Of a stretch of 64,000 nucleotides of DNA, positions 42,470-55,552 are shown piece by piece. A program made the translations under genes and the position numbers. The stretch lies in assembly GCA_016125045.1 (NCBI GenBank), contig WGML01000007.1:62001-126000 (forward strand). The letters are read 5' to 3'. Below the pieces are notes generated by a model that did not search any database, was not told the DNA's origin, and saw only the letters and a program-made list of their open reading frames with translations. The stretch comes from a bacterium. GTDB lineage: Bacteria > Pseudomonadota > Alphaproteobacteria > Caulobacterales > Hyphomonadaceae. Numbering within the stretch: position 1 is the first letter of the stretch; each line of letters begins with the position of its first letter.

Positions 42470-43570
42470 ATGGCTCCGTCCAACACCCGCACCGCTCGAT
42501 CATCAGCAAGACGCGAGGGCGCGCTGCGCGCCTTCACAAGCAGCGCCTGGCGTCTGCTCACCCTTCAGCTCATCGTCGCGGCGATCGCGCTCGGAGCCGT
42601 CGGCTGGTCGGCGCTGAAGCTCGGCGACGTCACCCGCGCCACCGCCGCCAAGCAGAAGGAGCTGGAGGAAATCGGCGGCCTGCTCGAAACGTCCAAAGCC
42701 GAGCTCTCCGCGGCGCAGGAGCGCGTCACCGCCCAGTCCCAGGCGTATGAGCTCTTCTTCAGCGGCAACACACGGCTCGCCTCCGCCCTCGCAAGCACCA
42801 ATGCCCAGGACGTCGAGATCGGCGTGAGCGGCGCGCTCGCCGATCTTTCCCGTGCGGCTGAGCGGCTGCCCGACGACCCGACCATCCTGCGCGCCCTCGC
42901 CCGCGCGCAGAGCGCCAATGGCGCGCATGGCGAGGCGTTTGCGACCCTCTCCCGCGTCATCGACATCGAGCGCGCGACCGCCGACGAGGCCGACCGCGCC
43001 GCCGACCTTGTCGCCCGCGCCCTCTATGGCTGCCGGGCGGGCGAGGCGTCCGGGGCCCTCGCGATCGCGGCGGCCGAGGGCGAGCTCGCTCAGATCCTGA
43101 AGCTCGACCGCAGCCTCGTCGCCGACAACCAACCGCTGCAACGCGCCTGCGCCAACCTTCCGGACGCCGCCGCCGCGCTGCGGGCGACGACCGGCGCCAC
43201 CGTCGCCGCCTCCGGCGCGACGACGGACGCAAGCGAAGCCTCGCCCTACGTCATCACCGAGCTCTTCCTCCACATCTCCCAGGAGGAGGATCGCCCGAAG
43301 GCCGAGAAGGTGAAGACGGAGCTCGCCGCCCTTGGCTACAGGGTGCTCGGGATCGAACTCATCGCCTCGGCGCCACGAAAGAACCGCTCCATCCGGTATT
43401 TCCATGATATTCAGAAGGAGGCGGGGTTTGTGTCAAAGCTGCAAACGGATTGCACCTCCGCCGCCGCCAGCGCCGGTTTGGGCGACGCATGGCAAGAGCC
43501 CTATCGGGAAGTCTCCCTTGCCGGACGCTATGAAAGACTTCCCCTCAATCGCGCAGAGATCTGGTTCTGA
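42470..43570 (+). CDS. membrane coiled-coil partner of the TIR protein, with helical repeats and an uncharacterised C-terminal domain
   Basis: The 366-residue protein starts directly at the TIR stop. A basic N-terminus, a membrane helix (28-50) and a coiled coil (about 56-92, KQKELEEIGGLLETSKAELSAAQERV) lead into a helical, TPR-like region (DLSRAAERLPDDPTILRALARAQSANGAHGEAFATLSRVIDIERA) to about 225. After a low-complexity Ala/Thr stretch, residues 258-366 form a compact domain (ITELFLHISQEEDRPKAEKVK, GYRVLGIELIASAP, RSIRYFHDIQKEAG) reminiscent of LytR C-terminal or SPOR-like domains. The periplasmic face probably senses something that the coupled TIR domain reports. Function is inference only. 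Confidence 0.7.
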   Translation: MAPSNTRTARSSARREGALRAFTSSAWRLLTLQLIVAAIALGAVGWSALKLGDVTRATAAKQKELEEIGGLLETSKAELSAAQERVTAQSQAYELFFSGNTRLASALASTNAQDVEIGVSGALADLSRAAERLPDDPTILRALARAQSANGAHGEAFATLSRVIDIERATADEADRAADLVARALYGCRAGEASGALAIAAAEGELAQILKLDRSLVADNQPLQRACANLPDAAAALRATTGATVAASGATTDASEASPYVITELFLHISQEEDRPKAEKVKTELAALGYRVLGIELIASAPRKNRSIRYFHDIQKEAGFVSKLQTDCTSAAASAGLGDAWQEPYREVSLAGRYERLPLNRAEIWF

Positions 43571-43635
43571 TCTGGTGGCTTTGCGGTGTTTTCTGACGCC
43601 GCGCGAACCTGCGCCAAACTGGTCCGAAACATAAC

Positions 43636-44868
43636 TCAAACCCGCGCGATGGCGATCGAACCGTTGGTGCCGCCGAAGCCGAATGAGTTCGACATGACCA
43701 GATTCAGCAAGGCGTCGCGCGCCTCACGGATAATATTCACCCCATAGGCCATCGGGTCGAGCTCGTCGATATTGATGGAGGGTGCAACAAACCTCTCCTT
43801 CATCATCAGCAACGCGTAAATCGCCTCATGTACACCGGCGCCACCAAGGCAATGACCGGTCATGGATTTGGTTGCGGAGATCATGGGTTGGTCGGCGGCT
43901 TCTTGTCCGAAGACTTCGCGCACCGCTTCCAATTCCTTCACATCACCCACCGGCGTAGAGGTCGCGTGGGGGTTAAGGTAATCGGGCGCCTTATCCACGC
44001 CTTCCAGCGCGAGCTTCATCGCCCGGACCGCCCCCTCGCCCGACGGCGCGACCATGTCATGCCCATCGGAGGTCGCCCCGTATCCAACAATCTCGCCATA
44101 GATCGTCGCGCCGCGGCGGCGCGCGCGTTCATATTCCTCAAGCACCACAACGCCCGCGCCGCCCGCGATGACAAAGCCGTCGCGGTTGGCGTCGTAGGCG
44201 CGCGACGCCCGATGCGGCTCGGCGTTGTAATTGGAGGACATCGCCCCCATCGCGTCGAACAGGGCCGACAGGGTCCAGTCGAGTTCCTCGCCGCCGCCGG
44301 CGAACACAACGTCCTGTTTTCCCCACTGAATCTGTTCGGCCGCCGCGCCCATGCAGTGCAGCGACGTCGTGCAGGCCGACGAGATCGAGTAGTTCACGCC
44401 GAGGATACGAAACAGCGTCGAAAGCGTCGCGGAGGCGGTCGACGACATCGCCTTGGGGACCGCGAACGGCCCGATCCGCCTCGGTCCCTTTTCCCTTGCA
44501 GCGTCGGCGGCGGCTACGATCGCGCGCGTCGACGGCCCTCCGGTGCCGATGATCAGGCCCGTCCGGGGGTTGGAGATATCCGACTCCTCAAGCCCTGAGT
44601 CCGCGATCGCCTGGGTCATGGCCATGTGGCAGAACCCCGCGCCATCCCCCATGAATCGCATCGCGCGCTTGTCGACATGGTCCGCCGGATCCACACCCGG
44701 CTTTCCAAAGACCTGGGACCGGAACCCCTTGGCCGCGTATTCAGGGGCGAAGCTGATTCCGGAGGTTCCGGCCTTGAGGCTTTCGGTCACCTCCTTCACC
44801 GAAGACCCGATGGATGAGACGATGCCCATCCCCGTGATCACGACCCGCCGAAGCCCCGTCTGCGCCAT
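43636..44868 (-). CDS. fabB: beta-ketoacyl-ACP synthase I
   Basis: The 410-residue condensing enzyme has the active-site Cys in [17 protein letters not shown] and the two His residues in [11 protein letters not shown] and [12 protein letters not shown]. It elongates acyl chains and is needed for unsaturated fatty acids made through FabA. The start [15 protein letters not shown] fits ATG 44868. FabA is immediately upstream, so both form the classical fabAB pair. Confidence 0.95.
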   Translation of the reverse strand: MAQTGLRRVVITGMGIVSSIGSSVKEVTESLKAGTSGISFAPEYAAKGFRSQVFGKPGVDPADHVDKRAMRFMGDGAGFCHMAMTQAIADSGLEESDISNPRTGLIIGTGGPSTRAIVAAADAAREKGPRRIGPFAVPKAMSSTASATLSTLFRILGVNYSISSACTTSLHCMGAAAEQIQWGKQDVVFAGGGEELDWTLSALFDAMGAMSSNYNAEPHRASRAYDANRDGFVIAGGAGVVVLEEYERARRRGATIYGEIVGYGATSDGHDMVAPSGEGAVRAMKLALEGVDKAPDYLNPHATSTPVGDVKELEAVREVFGQEAADQPMISATKSMTGHCLGGAGVHEAIYALLMMKERFVAPSINIDELDPMAYGVNIIREARDALLNLVMSNSFGFGGTNGSIAIARV

Positions 44869-44924
44869 GCTTGTCCGCCTCAAAGATGCCTCAGGCCGTC
44901 ACCACAACCTGAGGTTTATGTAAC

Positions 44925-45446
44925 CTAGGGAGTTTCGGCCGGCTTGAACAGGCCGACCTTGAGCTCCTTGGCCTGGTAGATCTTCACATCGTCGACGAAC
45001 ACCCGCCCATCTGCGATCCCCATCACCAGAGATGAACGAATTGCTCTTTTGATTTCAATCTCGTAGCGTATCAGCTTCCCGACCGGCGTCACCTGGCCCG
45101 TGAACTTGACCTCGCCGACTCCAAGCGCGCGCCCCCTCCCGGGAGAGCCTGACCAGCCAAGCCAGAAGCCGACAAGCTGCCACATCGCGTCGAGGCCAAG
45201 ACAGCCCGGCATGACCGGGTCGCCGGGGAAATGGCACTGGAAGAACCAGAGCTCCGGCTTCACATCGAGCTCCGCCGTGATCGAGCCGCGACCATGCTCC
45301 CCGCCGTCGAGATCGATGTTCGTGATCCGATCGATCATCAGCATCGGCGGCGCCGGGAGTTGGGCGTTTCCGGGCCCGAACAGCTCCGCGCGGCCGCTGG
45401 CGATCAGATCATCATAGGTGTAGGCCGACTTCGGCTCGTGAATCAT
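44925..45446 (-). CDS. fabA: 3-hydroxydecanoyl-ACP dehydratase/isomerase
   Basis: The 173-residue hot-dog enzyme starts [41 protein letters not shown]. Active-site His is in [27 protein letters not shown] (partner Asp in GLDAMW). It dehydrates 3-hydroxydecanoyl-ACP and isomerises to the cis-3 product, which FabB extends. The gene ends 57 bases before the fabB start. Confidence 0.97.
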   Translation of the reverse strand: MIHEPKSAYTYDDLIASGRAELFGPGNAQLPAPPMLMIDRITNIDLDGGEHGRGSITAELDVKPELWFFQCHFPGDPVMPGCLGLDAMWQLVGFWLGWSGSPGRGRALGVGEVKFTGQVTPVGKLIRYEIEIKRAIRSSLVMGIADGRVFVDDVKIYQAKELKVGLFKPAETP

Positions 45447-45526
45447 AACGGTTCTCGCAACTGCCACTCCGTCCGTTATCTCACCCCTCCTTGATGCGGC
45501 AAGCCCGACGCGGTCGCGCGACGGAC

Positions 45527-46093
45527 TCAATGGGTCGGAGCGGCCTCGAGCGGGTCTGCGCCCCATATGTTCGACGTCCGCACCCAGCCTCGTAGCGCGC
45601 CCGCCTCAACATCGCACCAGCCGCCCTTGCACTCATGCAGGGTCATGACGACGCCTAGCCCGAAGTTCGCGAGAGGCGCGCCATAGGCGTCGGGTTCGGC
45701 CCGCAGGGCCCCGCGCTCGCGCGTGATCGCCGTGCGCTCGCCGCCAAGGAGCCTGCGATGAACCCAGACCTCGTCCCCGCTGGGATCACGGATCTTCCGC
45801 CACTCCCGGGACTCGCGAATGACCACCACGGGAAGTCCAAGACGATGATATCGCCACACCACCGGGTGATCGAGGCCCGGGCCCGCCCGACCATTGACGT
45901 CCTCGTGTCGCAGACTGGAATACCTCGGAACGGGGAGACCGGAAAAATCGCTGACCCGGATGTCGCTCGACTTCGGCGAAAAGGCCTGAAAACTCGCAGG
46001 CGTCAGGTCTCCGCGCGCAATGGTCTGCGCGGCGGCGGACACCGTCAGCATGACGCTCATTGCTAGTCCAAGGGCGATCGAACGTGCCGACAC
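45527..46093 (-). CDS. exported SH3-domain protein
   Basis: The 188-residue protein has a signal peptide ([19 protein letters not shown]) and two SH3-like repeats: [38 protein letters not shown] and [52 protein letters not shown]. The two Cys ([11 protein letters not shown]) may pair. Such SH3_4 proteins bind peptidoglycan or protein partners in the periplasm. It is divergent from the 2-hydroxyacid dehydrogenase, a pairing conserved in several alphaproteobacteria (recalled, not checked). Confidence 0.85.
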   Translation of the reverse strand: MSARSIALGLAMSVMLTVSAAAQTIARGDLTPASFQAFSPKSSDIRVSDFSGLPVPRYSSLRHEDVNGRAGPGLDHPVVWRYHRLGLPVVVIRESREWRKIRDPSGDEVWVHRRLLGGERTAITRERGALRAEPDAYGAPLANFGLGVVMTLHECKGGWCDVEAGALRGWVRTSNIWGADPLEAAPTH

Positions 46094-46288
46094 GGGGGCT
46101 GTTCCATTACGTCATGCGGGACGGGAGGACAGAGTGCGCCACAAGGACATGAAGGTCGGTTTAACGGCTCCGGCGGATTGACCTCGCGACCGGCCCCGAC
46201 AGCGCTTGGCCGGTCATCGGTCGGTCTGCTACATGAAATGAAAAGCTCAGCGTGAATGAAAAACGCGGGCCCGGACCAAGGACAGGGA

Positions 46289-47275
46289 ATGCCCCGCAAA
46301 CAGACAAAGGTCATCGTTACGCGCAAACTGCCCGCGCCGGTGGAAAAGCGCATGGCGGAGCTGTTTGACGTCGAGCTCAATTCCAGCGACGTCGCGATGA
46401 CCACGGACCAATTGGCCGACGCCGCGAGCCGCTGCGACGTCCTCGTGCCCACGGTCACCGACAAGATCGACGGCAGGGTGCTCGCCCGCGCCGGCGATAA
46501 TCTGAGGCTCATCGCGCAATTCGGCGCGGGCGTCGACAATATCGACGTCCAGTCCGCGGTGTCGCGAGGGATCACGGTGACAAACACGCCGGGCGTGCTG
46601 ACAGAAGACACCGCCGACATGACGCTGGCGCTGATGCTGGCCGTGCCCCGGAGGCTGGTGGATGGGGTGAAGGCGATCGAAGACGGTCGTTTCTCCGGCT
46701 GGACCCCCACCTGGATGCTCGGACGCCGCATCCATGGGAAGCGGCTTGGCATCATCGGCATGGGCCGGATCGGCCAAGCCGTGGCGCGCCGGGCGCGGGC
46801 GTTCGGGCTTCAGGTTCATTATCACAATCGCAAGCCCGTCTTGCCGCAGATCGCGGAGAAGCTTGAGGCGACCTATTGGGAAAGTCTCGACCAGATGTTG
46901 TCCAGAATGGACATCGTCTCGGTGAACTGTCCGCACACTCCGGCGACCTACCACCTGCTCAATTCCCGACGCCTCAAACTTATGAAGCGCGACGCCTACC
47001 TCGTTAACACTTCACGCGGCGAAGTCATCGATGAGACGGCGCTTGTCCGGGCGATCGAAGCCGGCGACATCGCGGGTGCAGGCCTCGACGTCTATGAGCG
47101 GGAGCCGGAGATGCATCCCCGCCTGAGGGAGCTCCCGAATGTCGTCCTCCTGCCGCACATGGGGTCAGCGACGCTGGAGAGCCGCATCGACATGGGCGAG
47201 AAGGTGATCATCAACATCAAGACCTTCGTTGACGGCCACCGTCCGCCGGACCGCGTCCTCCCCGCAATGCTCTGA
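46289..47275 (+). CDS. D-2-hydroxyacid dehydrogenase (glyoxylate/hydroxypyruvate reductase type)
   Basis: The start ATG 46289 has AAGGA 7 bases upstream; the 328-residue product has the NAD-binding site GMGRIGQAVARRARAFGL, substrate Arg in VNTSRGEVIDETALV, Glu in the ERPEPEM-like YEREPEMH and the catalytic His in LPHMGSATLES. It reduces glyoxylate or hydroxypyruvate. The frame upstream of the ATG is only 11 codons. Confidence 0.92.
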   Translation: MPRKQTKVIVTRKLPAPVEKRMAELFDVELNSSDVAMTTDQLADAASRCDVLVPTVTDKIDGRVLARAGDNLRLIAQFGAGVDNIDVQSAVSRGITVTNTPGVLTEDTADMTLALMLAVPRRLVDGVKAIEDGRFSGWTPTWMLGRRIHGKRLGIIGMGRIGQAVARRARAFGLQVHYHNRKPVLPQIAEKLEATYWESLDQMLSRMDIVSVNCPHTPATYHLLNSRRLKLMKRDAYLVNTSRGEVIDETALVRAIEAGDIAGAGLDVYEREPEMHPRLRELPNVVLLPHMGSATLESRIDMGEKVIINIKTFVDGHRPPDRVLPAML

Positions 47276-47290
47276 CGTCACCGGGCCGCG

Positions 47291-49447
47291 TCAGGCCGCG
47301 CGAACCTCGCTCAGGAAGCGCTCGACCTCGTCGCGCAGCTGTTGCGCCGTGCGGGCGACAACCGATCCTGCGTCTCTGACGCGATCCGCGGTCTCTCCGG
47401 TAGCGCTCGCGGCCTCGCGAACACCGCCGATATTGGAGTCCACCTCCTGCACCCCGCCCGCGGCGCGCTGCACATTCCCTGAGATCTCCTGTGTCGCGGC
47501 CGACTGTTGGGACACGGCCGATGCGATCTGGGCGGACGCCGATTCCAGTTCGGTGATCATCGACATGATGTCCGCGATCCCCGTGACGGTTTCCTGTGTC
47601 GTGCCCTGGATGTTCGACACCTGGCGCTTGATCTCCTCGGTGGCCTTCGCCGTCTGGCTGGCGAGCTCCTTCACTTCGCTCGCGACGACGGCAAAGCCCT
47701 TTCCGGCCTCGCCCGCGCGCGCCGCCTCGATCGTCGCATTCAGCGCAAGCAGGTTGGTCTGCGCCGCAATCGAGGTGATGAGTTCGACGACTTCACCAAT
47801 CGAAGACGTTGCGGATTCGAGCCCGTTGACCTGAGATTGCATCGACTGCGCCCGAACCACCGCCGATTTCGTCGCCGCGCTCGACGCATCGATCTTCTCA
47901 GCGATCTCGCGCACTGACATCGACAACTCTTCAGCCGCGGCGGCGACCGACTGCACGTTGCCGGCCGCAGCCTGCGAGGCGAAGGACACAGTGCTCGATT
48001 GCGACGCTGTCTCGGTCGCGATCGCCGACATGGCGGCGGCGCTTTCTTCCAGATTGTCGGAGGCCTTGCTGGTCTCGGCGAGCACGGCGCGCACCGACGC
48101 CTCGAACGTTGACGTCAGCTCGCTCATGCGGGCCGCGCGGGCCGCAGAGGTTCGGGCCCTCTCCTCGCTCTCGCGCTGACGGTCCTCCGCGTCTCGTTGA
48201 TTGTCGATGATCGCCAGCCGGAAGGAATTGATCGCGCGCGCGAGCGGTCCAAGCTCGTCCCCGCGATCGACGCCGGGAACCTCGACCTCCAGCGCTCCCG
48301 CCGCGATGTCATCCGTTGCTTTCGAGACCGCCTGGATCGGCCTTGCGATCGCGCGGGCGGACAACAATGCGATGACCGAAACGCCCGCCAACAGCCCAAG
48401 CGCGATCAGCATCCACTGATTGCGAAGGTTCACAAGCCCGGACATGGCCTCCGCCTGGTCCATTTCCGCCGCCACACGCCAAGTTACACCATGAAACTCG
48501 ATTTCGTTCACTGCAGCGATGACGGGTTCGCCGCTAAGTCCGCTTGTGCGCAGGAGAGTCGTATCGCCCGAGAGCGAACCCAGCAGGGATGCATTCGTCT
48601 TGGCCTTGAGGAGGGTGGACTCTTCAAACCGCGGTGCGTCCGTCCGCAGGAGCCCGTCGGAGCCGAAAATGAACGCCTGTCCGGTCTCCCCGAGACCGCT
48701 GGTCGATCCCATGATCGAATTGATCCGGGAGATGGGCATCTGGAAGGCGAGAACCCCCTTTCGGACCCCGGCGTCATCAAACATCGGTGCCGCGATGAAG
48801 CTCGCCGGAGCATCGAAGCTCGGCGCGTACGGGGCAAAATCGACAAAGGCCACTTCACCCGCCGGAAGCTCTCTCGCCGACCGGAAGACGTCGCCAAGCC
48901 CTGAGTCCGCCCACTGGCCTGTGTTCAGATTTGTCGCGAAGTCGAGTTCCTTGAACACGGTGTAGACAAGGTCGCCGCTCGTATCGAACAGGAAGACGTC
49001 ATAGTAACCCCGTTCCTGCAGGAAGGTCCTCATCCAGGGATGATAGGTCGCATGCGCAGAAGAGTACGCCGAGCCGTCGCGCGCGGCGTCCAGCTTCTCT
49101 TTCTGTCCGGTCGGGTTGGGATTGTTGGTGATATATAGTCCCTGCAGGACCGTTGTCCGATCGCCCTCGATCCCCGCCCAGCCGGACGAGAACGCCGACA
49201 ACGCCTCGCGAACCATCGGGCTCGTCACCATGATCTGCAAATCGCTATCGATCGCCGCCAGATAGTCGGTCGCAGCCTTGGCTCTGTCCTCGGCTACCGC
49301 CGTGAGCTTGTTCTCGGCCAGCGATTCAAGCTCGGACGCCGCGGTCAGATAGCCGCTCGCGCCAATGGCGCCGCCGAACGCAAGCGCGGAACCTGAAATG
49401 ACGAACAGCAGCTTCTGCGCAATCGGCAGCCGATCAAGAACCTTCAT
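47291..49447 (-). CDS. methyl-accepting chemotaxis protein with Cache-type sensor
   Basis: The 718-residue receptor has TM1 at about 9-31 ([23 protein letters not shown]), a large periplasmic sensor to about residue 340 with Cache-like motifs ([27 protein letters not shown]), TM2 ([20 protein letters not shown]), HAMP ([19 protein letters not shown]) and the conserved signalling hairpin ([43 protein letters not shown]). The C-terminus lacks a CheR/CheB docking pentapeptide. The ligand is unknown; no che gene lies nearby. Confidence 0.93.
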   Translation of the reverse strand: MKVLDRLPIAQKLLFVISGSALAFGGAIGASGYLTAASELESLAENKLTAVAEDRAKAATDYLAAIDSDLQIMVTSPMVREALSAFSSGWAGIEGDRTTVLQGLYITNNPNPTGQKEKLDAARDGSAYSSAHATYHPWMRTFLQERGYYDVFLFDTSGDLVYTVFKELDFATNLNTGQWADSGLGDVFRSARELPAGEVAFVDFAPYAPSFDAPASFIAAPMFDDAGVRKGVLAFQMPISRINSIMGSTSGLGETGQAFIFGSDGLLRTDAPRFEESTLLKAKTNASLLGSLSGDTTLLRTSGLSGEPVIAAVNEIEFHGVTWRVAAEMDQAEAMSGLVNLRNQWMLIALGLLAGVSVIALLSARAIARPIQAVSKATDDIAAGALEVEVPGVDRGDELGPLARAINSFRLAIIDNQRDAEDRQRESEERARTSAARAARMSELTSTFEASVRAVLAETSKASDNLEESAAAMSAIATETASQSSTVSFASQAAAGNVQSVAAAAEELSMSVREIAEKIDASSAATKSAVVRAQSMQSQVNGLESATSSIGEVVELITSIAAQTNLLALNATIEAARAGEAGKGFAVVASEVKELASQTAKATEEIKRQVSNIQGTTQETVTGIADIMSMITELESASAQIASAVSQQSAATQEISGNVQRAAGGVQEVDSNIGGVREAASATGETADRVRDAGSVVARTAQQLRDEVERFLSEVRAA

Positions 49448-49562
49448 CCGTCGAGATCCTCCGGGTTGAACGAACGCGCCCGATGGAACGTCCACGGGCG
49501 GGATTTGGCCGCACGTTGGCGCAAGACCCTTAATCGACGGTGACCAGACGCACGTGGTTTGC

Positions 49563-49591
49563 TTGACGAACTTCCTCCCCAGCCCTAGGCC
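49563..49591 (+). promoter_or_regulatory. candidate sigma-70 promoter of fabI
   Basis: TTGACG (49563-49568), a 17-base spacer and TAGGCC (49586-49591) stand about 43 bases before the fabI start. The -35 is near consensus and the -10 is weak, as is usual in alphaproteobacteria. Confidence 0.4.
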
Positions 49592-49633
49592 GACCTGATG
49601 TCCGCCCGGCGTGGATTTAAGAGGATGAGTCAG

Positions 49634-50452
49634 ATGTCCGACTGGCAGTTTCCCGGCGGCGACCTCATGAAAGGGCGGCGCGGTCTGGTGATGGGGGTCG
49701 CAAACGACCGATCGATCGCCTGGGGCATCTCACAGCAGCTGGCCGCCCAGGGCGCGGACCTCGCCTTTACCTATCAGGGCGAAGCACTGGAAAGGCGCGT
49801 TCGGCCGCTGATCGAATCGATCGGAATGTCCACTATGATCCCGGTCGACGTGACGAGCGATACCGACATGGACGCGGCGTTCGCGAAGCTGAAGTCGCTG
49901 TGGGGAAAGATCGACTTCCTGGTCCACGCGATCGCGTTCGCCGGCAAGGACGAATTGCAGGGTTCGTTTGTGGACAACACCACACGCGAAGGGTTTCGCC
50001 GGGCCATGGACATCTCGGTTTTCTCATTCGTCGACGCCGCGAAGCGGGCGTCCGCCCTGATGCCGGACGGGGGATCGGTCGTCACGCTCACCTACCTGGG
50101 GGCCGAACGCGTCGTGCCATCCTACAATGTGATGGGCGTCGCCAAGGCGGGGCTCGAAGCCGCGATGCGTTACGCCGCCCGCGACCTTGGTCCGAGGGGC
50201 GTCCGCGTCAATGCGATTTCGGCAGGCCCGATGCGCACACTCGCCATGGCCGGCATTCGGGGCGGCCGCCAGTTGATGTCGACGGGCAAGCAATGGTCGC
50301 TCCTGAAGGAGGACACTTCGATGGAGGGCGTGGCGGGATGCGCCCTCTACCTGTTATCCCCACTCGGTCGATCGATCGCGGGTGAGGTGATCCACGTCGA
50401 CGCCGGCTTCCACGTGGTGGGCGTGCCCGACGAGGCCGGCGACGACGTCTGA
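49634..50452 (+). CDS. fabI: enoyl-ACP reductase I
   Basis: The 272-residue enzyme from ATG 49634 has the N-terminal [30 protein letters not shown], the FabI-specific NAD site, and the YxxxxxxK catalytic pair in [46 protein letters not shown] lies about 9 bases before this ATG; the ATG at 49625 is closer to the ribosome site and less suitable. It reduces enoyl-ACP in the last step of each elongation cycle and is the target of triclosan-type inhibitors. Confidence 0.96.
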   Translation: MSDWQFPGGDLMKGRRGLVMGVANDRSIAWGISQQLAAQGADLAFTYQGEALERRVRPLIESIGMSTMIPVDVTSDTDMDAAFAKLKSLWGKIDFLVHAIAFAGKDELQGSFVDNTTREGFRRAMDISVFSFVDAAKRASALMPDGGSVVTLTYLGAERVVPSYNVMGVAKAGLEAAMRYAARDLGPRGVRVNAISAGPMRTLAMAGIRGGRQLMSTGKQWSLLKEDTSMEGVAGCALYLLSPLGRSIAGEVIHVDAGFHVVGVPDEAGDDV

Positions 50453-50457
50453 CGCAG

Positions 50458-52005
50458 CTATTGCGGCGAATAGGCCGCCGAGAAGCCGAGCACTTCTTTC
50501 GTGACCGGTCCCGCCCCAGACAGCGAGTTGGCGTCGATCGGCGTAGCGGGGGCGAGCCTGATCGTCAGCACGCCCGGCTTGTTGACAAAAGCGACGACGG
50601 CGCCCGCAAGTTCATCCGAAACGCCCGGGTCAACCCCCAGCGCCCCCAGGCTGGAGAGCGCGTCCACCACCGCGCTCGCCGCCATCGCACGCACCTGTTC
50701 GGGATCGCCCGCGCCAAGCATCGGCGCAAGATTGAGAAGGCGGTTCGTGAGCGACTTGTCGGTTAGGACGAGTTCGAGGTTTTTGATCCCGAGCGACGCG
50801 AACGCGCCGAGGTTTGGCTCGCCCGTCGGCGTCATTGCGTACAATCCGGCGAGCATCTGACGAGCGCCCGTCACATCTCCCTTGAACGCCAGGTTGAATC
50901 CGTCGGTCATGCCGAACTCGTAGGAAGCTATGTTCAACGCGTCCGTTTCAGGGGCGAAGCTCGCCTCCGAAGACCCGTAGAGTTCAATTCCCTGATATCC
51001 AAGCACGCCGAGCCCCATCGTCAGGCCCTGCCCCAAAATACCGCCGTCAGCGTCCGCCGAGAGCGCGATGGTCGTTCGCGGAGTGGATGCTTTGACCGCC
51101 ACGCCGTCAGTATTCCGCTGCACCGTCGTGTTCAGCTCGGAAACCACCAGAGTTGCGCCCGCCGCATTCAGCGTCAGAGGAGTCGCCGCCAGCGTGTCAT
51201 AGCCGGGATCGATGGGACTGGTGACCGCGGCCATCATCCGCGCGCTGAATTCGCCTGACATCAACCCCTCGGGGTTTGCTCCCGAGGCCGCCATCGCCCC
51301 CAGAACCTCGGCGCGCAGGCCCGTCACCGCGACCTTGTCCCAGGACATTGACCCGTTGATCGGAGATCCGTTCACGCCGGCGCTCGCGGGAATATCGAAC
51401 CGCGCCTTGACGCCCGACAACAACGCCGATCCCGCCACCATCTGTTTAAGGTCCGAAACGGACAATTCGTCGACCTCGAAGCGGATCTCTCCCTCCTCGC
51501 CGCTGTCCTGGGGAGGTTTCGCGACAAGGGACAGATCGTTGAACGTCAGCTTCTCGAACGCCCAGGTTTCGAAGAGCGCCCCGCTCGCCGGCGCCGAACC
51601 ATTGAACAATTGGGCGATATAGGCGGCGGCCGCCGGATTGGGACTGGTCAGTCTTGCAAGCGCGATGTTCACATCGACGCCCGTCTCGATGTCCACCGGT
51701 TTGACGTCGGTGAACTCAAGAGCGCTGAACACGGGCGCGCCATCCGGCGACATGCCGAGCCCGGAGAAGGTCATGGTCGCGGCGCGAATGCCCGGCTCGC
51801 CGGCTTCCGCGCCCAGCACAACATCCTTGAAGGTCACGCGATCGCCGCCGAGAAAGCCCAGACCGCCCGACGATCTCGACGCATACGCCACCGCGCCCTT
51901 CTGCCCGGTGCCGAGATTCATCGCCTCAAGCGCCGCTTTGGTGTCCGCCGACCCGCTGCACGCTCCAAGAAGGAGAAATCCGACTGACAGTAGGGCTTTG
52001 TTCAT
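50458..52005 (-). CDS. large lipoprotein of unknown function
   Basis: The 515-residue product starts at ATG 52005 with a lipoprotein signal (LSVGFLLLGAC). The mature protein alternates strands and loops with repeated FTDVKPVD, EVDELSVSDL, WDKVAVTGLRAEVL and NLELVLTDKSLTNRLL, suggesting a beta-rich lipid- or polymer-binding domain. Domain family is not recognised. A YhdP/AsmA-type or DUF945-like function would fit the periodic strands but is a guess. It is convergent with fabI. Confidence 0.65.
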   Translation of the reverse strand: MNKALLSVGFLLLGACSGSADTKAALEAMNLGTGQKGAVAYASRSSGGLGFLGGDRVTFKDVVLGAEAGEPGIRAATMTFSGLGMSPDGAPVFSALEFTDVKPVDIETGVDVNIALARLTSPNPAAAAYIAQLFNGSAPASGALFETWAFEKLTFNDLSLVAKPPQDSGEEGEIRFEVDELSVSDLKQMVAGSALLSGVKARFDIPASAGVNGSPINGSMSWDKVAVTGLRAEVLGAMAASGANPEGLMSGEFSARMMAAVTSPIDPGYDTLAATPLTLNAAGATLVVSELNTTVQRNTDGVAVKASTPRTTIALSADADGGILGQGLTMGLGVLGYQGIELYGSSEASFAPETDALNIASYEFGMTDGFNLAFKGDVTGARQMLAGLYAMTPTGEPNLGAFASLGIKNLELVLTDKSLTNRLLNLAPMLGAGDPEQVRAMAASAVVDALSSLGALGVDPGVSDELAGAVVAFVNKPGVLTIRLAPATPIDANSLSGAGPVTKEVLGFSAAYSPQ

Positions 52006-52068
52006 TGACGATCGTCCTCTTATGTTCACGTGTAGGTAGCAAATTTTTTCAGGCGATTGGGCCATAAC

Positions 52069-52800
52069 ATGCCCGTTGGCGATGCGCACCGAGTGTTTCT
52101 CACCGCGGCGACGGGCGATTCCGTGCCGTTGAGGCTGCACGTCGACCGCCGAGCACGGCGTGTTTCGGTGCGAATCGACCCCTACTCCCGTGAAGCCGTG
52201 GCGACTGTCCCGGCCCCCCGCCACACACTCGACGCCATCGCATTCGCCAATGAAAAGGTCGACTGGATCGCAGAGCGCCTCGACGCCCTGCCTCGGCAGG
52301 TCTCGTTCCGGCCAGGAGCGTTCGTTCCGCTGCGAGGGACGGCGCACCGGTTGAAACGCGTGGACACCGGCCGCGTGGTGAAGGTGGATCGCACAGCCGG
52401 CCCCTCTCCCCTGCTGCTCGTTCCGGGCCCGCCGGAAACCTTCTCCGCGAAGACAAGGGCCTTCTTCAGGAACGCCGCACGCCTCGATTTCCAGGCCCGC
52501 GTGAGCGTACATGCCGCCGCTCTCGGCGTTGCACCGACCTCGATCTCAATCAAGGACACGCGATCACGTTGGGGATCCTGCAGTTCGACCGGGCGTCTCA
52601 ATTTTTCCTGGCGGCTGGTCTGCGCCCCGCCCTTTGTGCTCGACTATGTCGCCGCGCACGAGGTCGCCCACCTGCGCGAGATGAGTCATTCCCGCCGCTT
52701 CTGGTCGCTGGTCGAAACCTGCATTCCAGATTGGTCGCCAGCGCGTGACTGGCTGCGAGACCGGGGTCCGGCGCTGCATGCGGTGGGAGACGCGAGCTGA
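52069..52800 (+). CDS. YgjP-like zinc metallopeptidase (DUF45)
   Basis: The 243-residue protein from ATG 52069 has the DUF45 signature SRWGSCSSTGRLNFSWRLVCAPPFVLDYVAAHEVAHLREMSHSRRFWSLVE, with zinc ligands in HEVAH and the following Glu region. The N-terminal half has the strand-rich VSVRIDPYSREAVATVPA and an arginine-rich linker. Function is unknown; related proteins are often next to antitoxin or translation genes. It converges on infB 35 bases away. Confidence 0.88.
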   Translation: MPVGDAHRVFLTAATGDSVPLRLHVDRRARRVSVRIDPYSREAVATVPAPRHTLDAIAFANEKVDWIAERLDALPRQVSFRPGAFVPLRGTAHRLKRVDTGRVVKVDRTAGPSPLLLVPGPPETFSAKTRAFFRNAARLDFQARVSVHAAALGVAPTSISIKDTRSRWGSCSSTGRLNFSWRLVCAPPFVLDYVAAHEVAHLREMSHSRRFWSLVETCIPDWSPARDWLRDRGPALHAVGDAS

Positions 52801-52835
52801 TGTCTCCCAGGTGACAGCGAAACGCCTGTGAAACG

Positions 52836-55499
<2,664 letters not shown>

Positions 55500-55552
55500 T
55501 CACACATGCTTCGGTTACGACGCGGTCCGGGGAGCGGACGCACGCCACATTT

